This document shows, piece by piece, positions 21,250-33,144 of a stretch of 64,000 bases of DNA. This DNA is from Sclerodactyla briareus. Lineage: Eukaryota; Echinodermata; Holothuroidea; Dendrochirotida; Sclerodactylidae. Below the pieces are notes generated by a model. It ran no database searches and was not told where the DNA came from. It saw only the letters and a program-made list of their open reading frames with translations. The stretch's first letter is position 1. Each line of letters opens with the position of its first letter. The stretch is from NCBI GenBank assembly GCA_026419785.1, contig JAODTK010005568.1, forward strand, positions 62,001 through 126,000, read 5' to 3'. The translations under genes were made by a program, and so were the position numbers.

Positions 21250-21500
21250 CTTGATGTTTGTCAAGTCGAAATCCTGCGTACGGGCCTGATGGCTGCCAAG
21301 GTTCTCGAGGCGCATATGCAAGTGGAATTCCGTCGATGACCTCCACAGAGAGTCAGAGCCTGCCCGGGATGCGGTTTCGATGGCACCTTCACGTCAGCCG
21401 AATCATGAGAACACTGGCCGCCTGTCTCGTTCAGACACATTGAGGCTACTCATACCGCCCATGACAGTGTGTCTCCACAGGTCCAAATTTTTGTCCGGGG
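21250..21500 (+). pseudogene. Possible C2H2-finger fragment of a retrotransposon ORF
   Basis: Around 21358-21425 one frame reads CPGCGFDGTFTSAES, a stop, then EHW, which fits half a C2H2 finger (C-x2-C...F...H). GC content is higher than the flanks, as in the ORF1 copies on the left. It could be a distant ORF1 C-terminal finger or an R2-like N-terminal finger. Too short to decide. Confidence 0.3.
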
Positions 21501-22130
21501 TGGTGATCGCCGCCTGGGGGAGGGGTCTAAAATAAAGGGAGGGGGTGGCCCTCGAAAAGTTGGCTAGATGCCAATGGTGCAATATCTGGTGCCATATTTG
21601 CTTTGCATGTATCTCCAGAATCTCTATTTACAGCAATGTTTTCATTTTCCACGATAGCAACGTGAAAAAAAAACTCTTCAAAATTGCGGCAAAAATACGT
21701 TGAACGAAAACTGTCAGCAAGGCTGCTAGTCGGAACTGTGATGCTCCCTTCCACATATTCTGAGGGAGATGGGAGCCAATGGTTCTATTCCTGAATTGGA
21801 AGGTACAAGCGAGGTAGTATTAGAAGCGATATGAACATCGTCCGCCTGCCCCGGATCCCATGCCTAACCCCACTCTCGCCAACCTGAACTTTCCCACCCT
21901 AACCCTCCCCACCGACCCCCCGCCCCCACCCTCTGCGCAGATCCGTTCTGAAGTGATGGCACCCAACCTTTCATATTCTCATATGCACGTATCTACAAAT
22001 AAAGCGCATTGGACTTTTGGGATTTTTAGGAAAGTTCCGCCCAAAACACTATCAAGCATCATGTAATTATAATAAAAATATATTTCGGATCACACTCCTA
22101 GGGGAGGCATGTTTCTGCATTGAATCCACG
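21501..22130. other. Interval without supported gene
   Basis: C-rich 'caccgaccccccgcccccac' occurs near 21899. Nothing else recognisable. Confidence 0.3.
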
Positions 22131-22173
22131 TGTGACATGTCCCAATAGCAACAGAGTTGGGATCAACACGCGG

Positions 22174-22226
22174 GGTGTCGACACCACGAAATGACGAATG
22201 CCAGTAGTTAGCTCCGACACGTGTCG
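22174..22226. promoter_or_regulatory. Two 12-bp perfect palindromes 29 bases apart
   Basis: GGTGTCGACACC at 22174-22185 and CGACACGTGTCG at 22215-22226 are each self-complementary. Positions 22221-22230 form a third, overlapping palindrome GTGTCGACAC. All share the GTGTCGAC core. They could be a binding site for a dimeric factor or transposon subterminal repeats. Confidence 0.5.
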
Positions 22227-22484
22227 ACACATACAATTTTTGGATCCTGAAGACACAACATCCCTCCCTGCGCTTCGGTCTAAAATATTTACTACCGCAG
22301 CGCTACTTCCTTGCCCTAATACACCCGGAGTATGAGGTTTTCAGGAAAAAATTATGCCTTGAATTATTCCGTTTTTGGATGTTTTCTGCATAGGAGAGTT
22401 TTACAGATCAATTGACATTAAAACGAATTTTAAAACGTCAAGATCGGTGAGGATGGAAGAAATATCGTTAGAGTTTTCATAGGA

Positions 22485-22505
22485 GGGGGGGGGGGGGGGG
22501 GGGGG
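22485..22505 (+). repeat. Poly-G tract, 21 nt
   Basis: Uninterrupted G run. Confidence 0.95.
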
Positions 22506-22509
22506 TTAG

Positions 22510-24244
22510 ACTTTGCCACTTGAACGCCGATGTTAAGGGCTCATTCCTTACGGGGGTCAACCGTATTTCCTGTTCATAAAAATCTGCCATTTCGCCTCGA
22601 CAAGCGTTCAAGCTGCAAGCATTTGTAAATCCCCCATAACGTTGTATGTCAAAGTCTGTTAGAGGGCCTGTTGTGTCGGACTCTTTGTGTCCTGTGCACA
22701 ACCCTGAATAGCCGGGCCTACCAGATCGGCGCGATTTCATTCCATAGCTCTGTATTGAACTGTTGATTCAATATTCGTTACGCGACTCCAACCCTTGGCA
22801 ATCGATAATCGAATGTCCACAACATTTTTTTTTTTTGTGGGCTGGCTATGGACCGATCATGCACGCTTGACTTTCTTGTGCATTAACTTTTCCATTGTTT
22901 TTCCAACCCATCTAAATCCAGAGGCTAGCCGCGAGTGACAGACCAGCAGACATTCAAGTCTCAGACATCGGCTTTTTTTTCTGAATGCCCTTTCTTTTCA
23001 GTGATTTTTTTCTCGCAAATTCGGGAACCTGTAGACATCATTGTAGTGTTCGCAACCGATCAGTCGGTTCGTATCAGAATTGGTCTGATTTAGCATGATC
23101 GGAATCGGTATCGGTAAATTTGCCGATCGAAAAGTTCCAATCAAAACATACAGATTATTGCAAAACTTAGAGCGACCCAAACTGGAACAATTACTGGTCA
23201 AAATTGACCGTCACCGATCGCTAGATATCGTGGTAGGCTGATTGCTGAAACAAACATTGCTTTGTATTTTGCTACATGTTTATCGGGCAACGTAGCCCCC
23301 CCCCCCCCCCTCTCCCTTTCCGATAATTACAACTACCAACATGAACACATCATTCACTGCTGTACAAGTAGTCCTACACAACCCAATTAAAACTGGGCAT
23401 GCTGGCTACGTAACGATTGCCTCGATCTAGCATGAATACCGAACCAAATCACAACCTCAAAGTTGTTGTAAGTGATAAACCATTGCGAAGCTGTTAATTT
23501 CAATTCTTGCTCCCATTATTCAGTAAAATAAGTCCATTGATTGAAGGAGTCGTTGTTGGCCTACGCAAATAACAGCTGAATTTTCCAACGATCGGCGATC
23601 CCCGTCCCGTTTTTCCGAGATTCGGTCCTAACTATATGCAATACCAAAATCCATTGTACGGTATGCGGAGAGAACCGAGCTGATGTGAAGCGACTGTCTA
23701 AAAATTCATAGCGGAATGTACGTACATGCATACCGTGTTGGTCTACAGAATCATGTGTATTTGACCTATGTCTTTATGCACAGTATGCACTTGTGACGCA
23801 ACGAAGCATGTAACTCTCGCACGTGGATGCAGGGAATATTTTCTTGCTTCTTGTGTATAGATCTGTAGCTGCGCAAATCGGAACTTGGGGAGTCCAGTTT
23901 AAGCAGGAGTGTAGTTCTAGAGAATCGAGAATCCCACATCAGGGATGCATGACCGCGGCATAAACGAACGTGTTTTAATCATGTAAATCGCTTTGAGTGA
24001 CCTTTGTGCAGTGCCTGTTTTTTGTTTTTTTTTTGGTCCGGCGGGTCAAGGTTTTGTCGCGTGCGGTAGTTTTCTGTCCGGTCGCTTGTGACCATTTTCA
24101 TTTTGCTCGCGGGCGGCGCCACCCACAACAAAACCCGTAGTGGAAGAACACTGCTCTGAGACAAGTTGTAACTGCTTTTTTTCACGCTGTCACCAGTGGA
24201 GACTGACGAGGCAATAACTTGTCATATCCTTTCACGATATGGGA
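22510..24244. other. Long interval without supported gene
   Basis: Contains ATCGG-rich sequence at 23080-23230 ('gatcggaatcggtatcggta'), a C run near 23297-23310 and a T run near 24020. No domain or splice-bounded frame stands out. Confidence 0.35.
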
Positions 24245-24930
24245 GGATATCGAGCTACAAGCACCTCGTCCATGACAGTACCTCAACATCAAGACGGAGA
24301 TGACAGGCAGGATGCAACTGGACAGGATCTACGCCCTGCCTAAGTGGCGGAGAGAAGGGGCACATGTCAGGACTCGTGCACGATCTGAGGTGTTTCCGGT
24401 GCCGGGGTTTGGTGAATTTCCCAAGGGAATACACCAAACAGAGGCGGTCCCTCGATCTGTCGACAAGGAGGGCCATGCGATGGCGTGTGTCCTGTTGCCG
24501 TTTGTCCAACGCGGGCACGAGCTGGGGCGGCTCCGGCAGGCGACAGAGACTCCTCAGAGGGGTTGCGGCGTTGGAGGAGAGAGGGCCTCCTTTTCATCTG
24601 CGACTCAGGCTGAGAGGCGGAGTAGGTTCTGAGGTCCCGAGACCCAGGATGTAGTACGGCAGAGTGGGGAGCCGGGGCGGTTTTGTCATGGACGGGGAGG
24701 CTACCGACAGCCAGGTCAGCCTCTACGACAGACCATGAGGGGGCCAGGGCAGAGGAGATGGAGAGATGCAGCGGCGGTGGAGGACCAGTTCTATGAGCAA
24801 AGGCCGTGAGGGAAATCGACTGCCCCAGGGGAGAAGCTGGAGGCCCTGGCTAAGCAGTTGGGTTTGCAAGGACCCGCCTAGGATGCTCCAATGAGGGGGC
24901 AACATTACTACATCTTCGCTGATCCTCTCG
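24245..24930 (+). pseudogene. Tx1-like ORF1 knuckle copy, duplicate of 1-480
   Basis: Aligns with 1-480 over the knuckles and linker: 'ctgaggtgtttccgg', 'cacgagctggggcgg', 'tctgcgactcaggct' and 'ggctaccgacagccaggtca' are shared. Knuckle 1 reads LKWRREGAH (Cys lost). Knuckle 2 reads CFRCRGLVNFPREY, keeping both first Cys while His and the last Cys are changed to Asn and Tyr. Knuckle 3 keeps KEGHAMAC. The paralogue at 1-480 keeps different residues, so the two copies decayed independently. Confidence 0.6.
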
Positions 24931-25119
24931 AGAAGAATTGCTGAAGGCCCTTCTCGTCCTTTTGGTTTAAGATCATGTGATCAATTTTTTCACAATGACC
25001 AAAGGATATGCGTGACTGTGACCGTTCGGTTCATCTCACGTGTCGATAATCGGTTGACGTGTTTCGAGGTGTTGTCAAGAGAAGACATGTTGCTGACCTC
25101 GCAGTGACCCTGAATCCAT

Positions 25120-25560
25120 GATAGAATTTTTGGGAACTCAGGTAACCCATACCCTAGAGGTTACATGGCAATCCAAGCAAGCTTAAAGATTTTGCATAAA
25201 GTTATGCAATAATGAAGTTGAATGAACCTCCATTGACCCTGATCTTTGTTAAAAAGTTTTTGGGACTGAGGTAGACCATATTCCCTAGTTTCGTCAAAAT
25301 CTGACAACTATTTGAATTGTGCATAAATTATGCAAATTAGATGACTAATCACCATATTTACGCGGGGGGGGGGGTGAAATCTGATCAGCCCATCTACCTT
25401 ATATCCCGCATCTGTGTTGCCAAACTAAATCAGCATAGCACCTATGGTTCATCTGCAATCTTGCTAACGAGCCTAACCAATTATGACATAGAATAGGTAA
25501 AATTACTTACTTGTCCGTGACTTTCGTCCCAAAATCTAATTAGATCGCCTATGTAGCAAC
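25120..25560 (+). repeat. Dispersed repeat with 'ttatgcaaattag' units, copy 1
   Basis: Internal units of about 120 bp with 'ttgcataaattatgcaaatt', 'tttgggactgaggtagacca' and 'gtcaaaatctgacaa'. The downstream part (25380-25560: 'ccatctacc', 'gccaaacta', 'agcatagcacc') aligns with 28470-28640. A G run lies at 25365-25374. Confidence 0.65.
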
Positions 25561-26060
25561 TAATATTGAACATTGTACACGAGCCACGACACCATTTTTA
25601 TCATCGTATTTTTCATTCAGAATGTATTTTTTTATTTACCATCATTTTTTCAGATACCTGAAGAATACGATACTACCTTTGGCTGGCAAAAAGTCAGAGT
25701 AAAATTTTTTAAAATGACCGTATACAGAAGAACGATTTTTTTCAAGAACCTATAGATGCAGCTACCAGGTGATTCCCTAGTTTACGGTATTCGCACCATG
25801 CGTGCGTATCACTCTGAAGTCTGTACTTTTGTAGTTCGACATGAAGGATCGCCCCCTCAAACAGGACAAAACAATTTTCGTCTATTCAAAGAAGCTTGGG
25901 GTTGATCCAGGGACTCATCTCCTTGGCCGGGCATCTTTAGAAACTGGCTACATATGTCCACCTCTCGGATGGCCCGGACAATGCGGGACAACAGACCACT
26001 TGACGGGCGACCACACTATCGCTCGATGAGGTAAATACAAAAGCTTTCTCTCATGTCCCT
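25561..26060. other. Interval without supported gene
   Basis: Short AT-rich open frames only. Frame 25841-26029 has no recognised motif. Confidence 0.3.
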
Positions 26061-26640
26061 CATATGACTATAAATAACATGGTGCGTTACTTGTTGGGCG
26101 GATGCGAAAAAGGCTCGAGACGCACTATTTCTGTGAACGCTGAGGGCAAAGGACGAACGAACTTGGAATACGGTGGCGCTATGAACTAGCCACGGTTTGA
26201 GAGGTACTCGACATCCCATCCTTTCTCCCCTACCCCATAGTTACATTACCCTACATCTTCACGTTCCTCCGAGATGACTGGAACGGATCCCCCTTCCCCG
26301 GTATCGTTCTCGGCCTTTTGCTAAGATCTGGATACCATCACTGGCTGTGGGCTACCTCAAGATAACCAAATCGTGTGCGAAGACCTGGGTCAGGTGATAT
26401 CACATGGCTTTAGGGTCACATGATATTTCACTCCAGTCCCGGCAAAATTTTCTGGCGCGTGACCTGTCACTTGACACGGCAAAGGTTTTTGGCGAAATCT
26501 AGATCGTGGGCTATATTGAGATTTGTTCCGGTATACCGGAGAAACCGGATTTTTCAAGATCCCATATACAATGTTACGAACAACCTCTAACAACCTCCTC
26601 AGTTATTCAGTCCTTCCAGAGTTTGCCGGTAGTCGTTTAC
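26061..26640 (+). promoter_or_regulatory. Retrotransposon 5' leader, copy 4
   Basis: Upstream block 'ggtttgagaggtactcgaca' with 'taccccatag' at 26231-26240. U2-like 26303-26328 ('atcgttctcggcc', 'ttttgctaagatc'). CAG|GTGATA with its boundary after 26393, 90 nt from the U2-like start. 'cggcaaaattttctggcgcg' is shared with copy 1. ORF1-like coding resumes near 26640. Confidence 0.6.
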
Positions 26641-27610
26641 GTTACGTTCAGAAGTGGATTTGCAAAGGAAGTTTTTTGGGGGGGCCCAAGTGCTTTGGAA
26701 GGCAGAATATTTTCACTGGCTCTGCTTATTCAACGCAAACGAAGACTGTCATCAGTTTTGTTTGCCTCTTTTGAGCTGGACGATCATGTTTCTGGTACAC
26801 TTCACAGAGGGGTTGAAGTAGTTTTAGAGCTGTAGCTGCATGTAAAACATCCCGAGAACCAAGGTATAAACACTGGCACACACCATTTTGTGAGGAAATA
26901 AAATTGATATGTCCCTTCCCCTATCCGACCGGATGTATTGGATTTGCTACCCAGTACATCCACGCATTTTGGGACTGCAGTGAGCGTTCGGGAAGAGGGT
27001 TCCCACAACCCATGTAGGGGAAACCAGCACAAAGAAGCAGGGCATCTTCTGCATGGATGGAGCCCGGAGGTTCTACCTGGGGGTGGAAGTGTACCGGCCT
27101 GAAGAGGGAGGGGGGGCTGCTCCACGAATCATCTGGGGGAGACGCAGAAGACCTAAGCTCAGGCAGAGAACAGCCAGGCTTGTTTGTTTGATTCGGATGA
27201 GGAACAGGGTAGTTGGATAATGGACGGTGTGATGGAGCAGGAAGGGGAAAAAGGTTCAAGTTCCATTGGAGTTGGGGATGAGGTTGAAGATGAGAGGAAG
27301 GAAGCGGCGGAGAAGGAGGAAGGGGAAGAGAGATGGGAGAAAGTTTGGAAGAGGGGAAGCATTGATTGATCGTTGAGGGGGCATTGCTGAAGAGTTCAGT
27401 GGAGTGTGAGGGAAACTGATGGTGTGGGCACAGATGTTGTTGGTCATCTCGTGACCCCCAGCCGACAGGAAACTGGTGAAGGTGATGAGGATGAGGACAT
27501 GAGTCCGCAGAGAAGCTTGCCGAAGATTCGGGTACGTGCAGGGGCGAGGTCCAGTTAAGGTCCGCAACCAACTTGAAGCGGGGACGTCCCGATTCTTTGA
27601 CAAATTCAAG
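26641..27610 (+). pseudogene. Tx1-like ORF1 fragment and acidic linker
   Basis: Frame 26640-26835 reads YVTFRSGFAKEVF and later KRRLSSVLFASFELDDHV, paralogous to the VTFRTEALKRQY and VLKAPIELEDDI regions at 30155-30300. An acidic linker at about 27190-27365 (DEVEDERKEAAEKEEGEE) corresponds to the Glu-rich part of other copies. No knuckle is visible between them, so an internal deletion removed it. The long minus-strand frame across 26921-27613 is a Pro/Ser-rich shadow. Confidence 0.5.
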
Positions 27611-28184
27611 CACTTTTATGCTGGTCGGCCTGTTCTTTTAGTAAGCTGAGAATTTCAGCTGTATTTCTTTGGAGATCGATTTCTTGGGGACTCCTGTATT
27701 ACCACTTTGTTTATCGTCAATGCAGGGTTGGTTGAATTTGAATCACTGATTTTTAATCGCTGTTTAAATCGAATGATTTTTTAAACAGGTGATCGCAACA
27801 AATGTCTCGCCTGGTTACATAGCGAATCGTGGTTTCTATTATTCACTACACAAACAACCAAACCAACTAGTTCATGCAGACCATTGTCATGTCAAACAAC
27901 ATCACATCTTTTCATATTTTCAAGTTCGCACGCGTCCCCAGTAAGAAAGAGAAGAAGCAACCTAAGCAAATTGGTTTTGGGTAAGAGCGGGCTTGCTGTC
28001 GGCACTTATAACAGCAGTAACTGTCACAGGACGATAGTTTTACTCGTTCCTCAATGCTTCATTCTAACAGTAAGTCCTATTATATATGGCATTCAATCAA
28101 TTATGAACATCAAACACATAGATCCAGAAAATGTTAACGAACAACCTACGAGTTTGGCGAAATTCTTACAATTAGGCAAATAGG
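27611..28184. other. Interval with repeat shared with 13890-14015
   Basis: 27788-27925 is the second copy of the dispersed repeat noted at 13890. A pattern of the type 'gtttgattcaaatt' near 27735-27785 suggests further low-complexity decay. No gene seen. Confidence 0.4.
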
Positions 28185-28640
28185 CACATACATGACCTAC
28201 TGACCCCAGCTGTACCTTTCAAATGATCAGAATCAAAGTGGATCACATCTACCCAATTTTGTGGAAATCCAGCAAACTGTTCAAAAATTGCCTAATTATG
28301 CAAATCAGACTCATTTATGACCCTCCAGTGACCCCGCACTTCACTTGTAGATCTTTCGGGAACTATGGTAGACCACATCCACCAAGTTTTGTGAAAATCC
28401 GACAAACTGAAAATTGCATGAACTACGCAAATTAACCACCTTTAATTAGCAGTTTAAGGCGAAAATCTAATCCGTTCATCTACCTGCACCAGTCCCTACA
28501 TGCCAAACTACATCAACGTAGCACATATTCTTCTTGTGTGATCTTGATAACTAGCTTAACAATAAATTACATAAATAGCTAATTTACGTCAACCTATTAA
28601 TACTTTGCTGGCCCAAATATCGTGTACACACCCAGCCCCG
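28185..28640 (+). repeat. Dispersed repeat with 'ttatgcaaatcag' units, copy 2
   Basis: Units with 'aattatgcaaatcaga', 'ggaactatggtagaccacat' and 'gtgaaaatccgacaaact' appear about twice. The tail 'ccaaactacatcaacgtagc' aligns with copy 1. Non-coding. Confidence 0.65.
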
Positions 28641-29043
28641 GCTACACACAAATGTTTCATAAGCGCCTCGTGTTTTGTGAAAATCCTGCTACGAGAAAGT
28701 CCAACACCACGCGTACACACGCACCACCGCCAAAGGAACCACTAAGTCTCTTCCTGAATTTATTCAGCTAAAAAAAAACTAAAAACAAAGGACTACACAA
28801 TATTCCGAAGATTCAAGTATGGTCTCATAGCCACAGAACATGGCTATTATGGGACATGGTTTGGATGTTTTTTAACCATGAGAATCATCAATTGTACTTA
28901 AATACGTGACGCTTTTTATATGAACGGACAGTTTCCCGTGACCAAATTTCGGAGCTTATCAAGATAACCCTCAAATTTGTATACATAGTAATAGCAGCAG
29001 AAACATGAATTTACCTGGTCATACAAACAAATGCTCATTTATT
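28641..29043. other. Interval without supported gene
   Basis: Nothing recognised. Confidence 0.3.
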
Positions 29044-29280
29044 TTTGTTCTATCTGAACAGATGCCATGTCCGGGCAGGATGTCTCCACCATTCAAGACC
29101 TCTGAGGAGGATGTAACGCTTTTGTAGATGCGGACCATGAGGTATGTGCCTAGATTTCTTTCCCACTGCTTGCGGAGTTGGAACATTTGCACTGTGTGCA
29201 TGCATTCAGACAGGCTGTCATGGTGGAGTAACTTCCAACCTCCAAGAGAGCATAGATCACATTCCTTACCCATGAGCATT
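29044..29280 (-). CDS. Candidate host exon (boundaries unsure)
   Basis: Minus-strand open frame of about 80 codons reading ECDLCSLGGWKLLHHDSL, then MFQLRKQWERNLGTYLMV. Composition is protein-like with no low complexity. 'gttctcag' lies at its upstream edge as a weak acceptor, and I find no convincing donor at the downstream edge. It lies on the same strand as the candidates at 8.9, 40.4, 41.4, 44.4 and 52.9 kb. A competing plus-strand acceptor-like site ('ttgttctatctgaacag', about 29045-29061) is present, so strand is not certain. Confidence 0.3.
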
Positions 29281-29454
29281 CTGAGAACTTACTAAGTCAC
29301 TCCTCCACTCTAACTGAATCGCAACTGGCTCTCTGTGTCCATGCCTAGATAGAAGCAGTGAACCTCCTATCTTTGAACTGAGTGTGTATGTTCTGTAAAA
29401 GTCACATCTGTGACATGCCCTGTTGTCTCTTGGGTCCAATAATGCTTGGAATAC

Positions 29455-30017
29455 GTAACTGCGGCGTGCGCTATGAACTATCCCGGTCTTGAGAGTTTAC
29501 TTGACATCCCCTCCTTTCTCCCTTACCCCAGAGTTCCTTACTACAATCTTCACGTCCTCCTCCGAGGAGGACGGGTACCGTGAGGCCCCTTCCCTGGTAT
29601 CGCTTCTTAGCCTTTTGGCAAAGGATCTATACGCTTCCTTTGAAGTTTACGGAACACTCTAGAAGAAGGGGCGCAGTCTGCCGGTCAGGTGAGTGTCATG
29701 TGGGTGAGTCAATGATATTCAACCATCGTCCCGGCCGGCTAGGCCAGGTCACTTGACGTCCGTGACATCACCGACGATATTTCGATATGGCGATATCTTA
29801 TCGTGGACGAGTCGATATCGTGGACGATATGCCCAATATCCGGTTGTGATATCCGATAAAAACCGGATTTTCTGACTATCCAGTAGTGCGATTGCATAGT
29901 CACTCCAGTACTGTTTGGCCTTTTACTACACCAGTCAGCGCAGTATGGCCCTCCGCGGCCAAGCTGAAGAGGGGGGAAATTTTGCTTGCGGTTCGAGCTA
30001 AATGAGAACGGATTCTT
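29455..30017 (+). promoter_or_regulatory. Retrotransposon 5' leader, copy 5 (upstream of longest ORF1)
   Basis: Upstream block 'cggtcttgagagtttacttg' with a 'taccccag' remnant. U2-like 29599-29628 ('atcgcttcttagccttttgg'). CAG|GTGAGT with its boundary after 29688, 89 nt from the U2-like start, identical spacing to copy 2. At 29770-29860 seven or more cgat/atatcg motifs cluster. A pyrimidine-rich segment ending 'ccagtcagcgcag' near 29941 is acceptor-like. The ORF1 motif FFDVLKK follows at about 30012. Confidence 0.65.
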
Positions 30018-31960
30018 TGACGTGCTGAAGAAGCTTGCCGTTGAGGCCGACCTCGGTGGGGGTCTTTGGGGGTAGGGGGGATGGTGGAAAAAACTGGGGG
30101 AGAAGGGTTTAGTCAGGTCCAGGATCTAACAAAGCTAGAAATAAGTCATATTTTTGACGTCACTTTCAGAACAGAGGCGCTAAAGCGGCAGTACATGCCC
30201 AAACTCAACAAGCCGGACCAGACGTTTTCTGTCACCCCGTATGGTGCCGATGAGACGGTCGTGACGGTGCTGAAAGCACCAATTGAGCTGGAAGATGACA
30301 TTATTAGATACATTCTGGGCCGTTTCGGGAAAGTTGTTGCGGGACGTTTCCTCTTCTATAATGATCTCCCTTCCATCATGACAGGGACCCGCCAATATCG
30401 CATCATCCTGGAGACGGACATCCCGTCGACGGTGATGCTGGGGGGTCTCCGTGCTGGAATACGATACAATGGGCAGACTCCCACCTGTAATCGGTGCGGG
30501 AGTGGGGGAGAGTGAGGAGCACCTGGTGGCACAGTCGTCCTACTACGAAGTTTTCTGGTGCCAGGAGGTTGGGCACGTTGCGAGGGACTGCCGCACAAAG
30601 TGGTATGGCGTCACTTGTCCCTTCTCGTTCGCTACCGGGCGAGGCCAACCTCCAGCACCTGGCAGTTGGGAGGCGGAGGTGGGCTCAGCGATGGTGAAGG
30701 AAGGGGTCCAGGCTGGAGACTGAAGGCATTGCCCAGGCAGGGTCTTCGTCTGACGGTGCGGTGGAGTCCACAGGAGGTTGGCACCGTGGCCTCGCCGATG
30801 AAAGGGAGTCGAGTGTGATGACCAGTGGCCCTACAAGGGAGGGGTTGCCGTGGTTGTTTCGGGACAGAGTGGACAGTCGTACAGTCGTTGATGGTGGAGA
30901 GGGGAAGGCGAATGAGACAAGTGAGGAAGAGAAGGTTGAAGACTGTGGGGGAAGTTATTGAAGGAGCTGGCATTGGAGAGAGAGACCCAACCCCCAAGGA
31001 CAGGATTCTAAGTCCGCGAGACCCAGGTGACTAGGAAGCGATTGACAGGGAGGTGCTGGGAGAAGTGTGGGAGACCAGGACGGCGAGGCAGAAGAACATG
31101 GCGAGGAGAGGGGGAAAGCCCAGAAAGGAGGCCGTCGTCTCAGGCGGCAGGGGAGAGAAGAAAGAAGGACAAGGGGTTCCGGACTGGTTTCGAGCGGTGA
31201 GGAAGAGAGCGCGAGTCTGTTCGACCTGTCGTACGAGGATAAGGAGGAGAGGGGGACGGGGAAGTTCTATACACCAGGACGTTGGCACCAGAATTGTCAG
31301 AGGCTCCTGAGTCTGGAGGGGAGAGTGAGAGTGTTCTGCGTCCGGAGAGACAGGGAGTTGTGTATCGGGAGCGACGGTGGGTTGAGCATTTGGGGGGCAG
31401 GGATTGCATGGGGCGCGACCAGGGTTGACGGGGGGCAGGGGAGATGTGGAGAGGGAGTCAGCACTGCGGGGATGGTGGCAGCGCAGGTCTGGTGGGCGAG
31501 GGGTTGAGAGGGGGTGCAGGATAGCAGTGGAGTGGTTGGGAGAGTGGAGGGGTGCGGGGCAGTCTGGCGGGAGCGGGTAGGTCGCAGGTGAGGACCGCAC
31601 TCTGGTCTGGCGTGCAAGGACTTGGGTAGGCGGGGGCGGGTCCTGCTCCCGCTGTGCCTTCCACGCGGGAGAGGTCCCGTTCGGTTGCGATTCGGGGAGG
31701 GGTTTTGCGCGCGCGGGACTCTCGACTTGTTCATAAGGTCGTGTATTCACAACGGCGGCCCGTGGTTCCCGGCCGGTGGAGGGGTGTTCCACCTCGTTTT
31801 TGGTCGGCTTTGTAGGAAGTATAGAGGCATTCAGCTGAGGTGCATCCCAGCACCTGCAGGATAGGTTTAGCTGTCCGAAGGCGTGTGCGCAGCGTCGTGT
31901 AATACGCCGCAGGAGTGGGCCATCCTTTGGCCTCCCGGCATCCTGGTTCTGTATTGAACC
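30018..31960 (+). pseudogene. Tx1-like ORF1, best preserved copy
   Basis: The first 150 codons from 30066 are open: IFDVTFRTEALKRQY, then VLKAPIELEDDIIRYILG, TGTRQYRIILETDIPS, GIRYNGQTPTCNRCGSGGE. This is the RNA-binding fold and the start of knuckle 1, as in Tx1-clade ORF1. Knuckle 2 reads FWCQEVGHVARDC near 30550-30590 with its first Cys lost. Knuckle 3 is reduced to VTCPFSF. A Glu/Gly/Arg linker spans 30700-31790. A C-terminal finger remnant (SCNTPQEWA) lies near 31890-31920. It sits directly behind a leader, so leader plus ORF1 is a colinear 2.4 kb unit. The knuckle frame break makes it non-functional. Confidence 0.7.
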
Positions 31961-32450
31961 AATGTGTCATCTGGTTCGACTTGTATTTTGTGCCTCGGTT
32001 GGGCTGAGTGTGCCGTGTATGCCTGTCTTTGTACAGTTTTCAATGTTTAAGTGTCTGTGCATTTGAAGATAATATACAAGTCCATAGTTTTTGATTGCCA
32101 GTAATTGTACTTGGATTGGGAGACTTGCTAGTGTTACCGCCCGTGTTTTTTCCCGCTGCTCTTCCCTCCCCGTTGTGCTTGAATATTCATCATACTCCTA
32201 CGCCCAAATTCGCTGGTTCTCGCTCAATGCCTGCCCAGTTACGTAATTTGGATTACCCGTGTATTAGGATCTTCCTTTTCTCTTTCTCACCACAGGTCTC
32301 GGCGACTCTCCTCGCCTCGCATTGCGAGCAAGCCATCGCCCTTGTATTAGAGTTTACTCGGGGAGCTGGTTATATTCTGTAGACAACGACGTGCCTTGAG
32401 ATTCTTTTTTTTATGTTCGTGTTGTATATATTCTTGGAACTTTTGGTCAC

Positions 32451-32466
32451 CCCCGCACGAGCGGGG
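32451..32466. repeat. GC hairpin CCCCGC-ACGA-GCGGGG
   Basis: Perfect 6-bp GC stem with a four-base loop. 'gtc' and 'gac' flanks can extend it with a bulge. No T-run follows, so it is not a bacterial-type terminator. Confidence 0.75.
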
Positions 32467-33123
32467 ACGTTGTTGGCTAATGGAGGACTGCCTGGCGTGG
32501 TAAGCTAGTTATACTGTTTCTTTATTTTGGGCCATTCCGGGATTGGGGTTTCGACACCACTGTTCGGCGCCCCCCCTGTCGGCCCAGTAAGTTCCCCCTG
32601 CTTGGCCTGGTGGTGTAGGGGTATTATCGGCCCCTCCTTTGGTTTCGGTATACTTTCTGACCTGGTTCGTGTCCTTGGGCCTGTGATGCGTCCCCCTCCA
32701 ACTTCCCGTGGTTGACCTCCAATCCCTCCCTGAGCCGTACAGTCCTCCCCAGGTTGGTAACCATTTTGTTTGTTCGCATATCGTCCTCCTCTCATATATT
32801 TTTGTTATTCTGTTTATAAGCGCTTATTCTATTTGTTGATTGTAACATACTCTCATTATTGGGACGCAGGATTCTTCATTATATAGTTCTGTGTTCGTGG
32901 TCTTCCGTGTCTTTGTTTGCCAGTCACCCCTCCCTTAGTTATTTAAGATCACCCTTCCCTCGGCCCTCGGCTGACGCCGCCGTACCCCCACCCTCTTGTA
33001 GGTTTCTGGTATTCGTCGGGCATTTGTTCGAGTACCCCAATCCTGAGTTGGGCGGGGGCGGCCTCCAACCGCTCGCCCACCCGCGCCACCGCTCTGCCGG
33101 GTGCATGGTGTTACACTATTGAC

Positions 33124-33144
33124 ATGTTTCTGAACAAGAAACAT
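33124..33144. repeat. 8-bp perfect inverted repeat, 5-nt loop
   Basis: ATGTTTCT at 33124-33131 and AGAAACAT at 33137-33144 flank loop 'gaaca'. Confidence 0.75.

Noticed and set aside
23080..23230. Terminal inverted repeats of a DNA transposon in ATCGG-rich sequence
   Set aside because: Only low-complexity similarity. No paired ends or target duplication found.
31031..31792. 253-codon minus-strand open frame
   Set aside because: Pro/Ser/Thr-rich complement of the G-rich ORF1 linker. Similar frames cover 2030-2578 and 26921-27613 opposite the same linker, so it is compositional.
32451..32466. Rho-independent terminator
   Set aside because: Hairpin without T-run in a eukaryotic repeat context.
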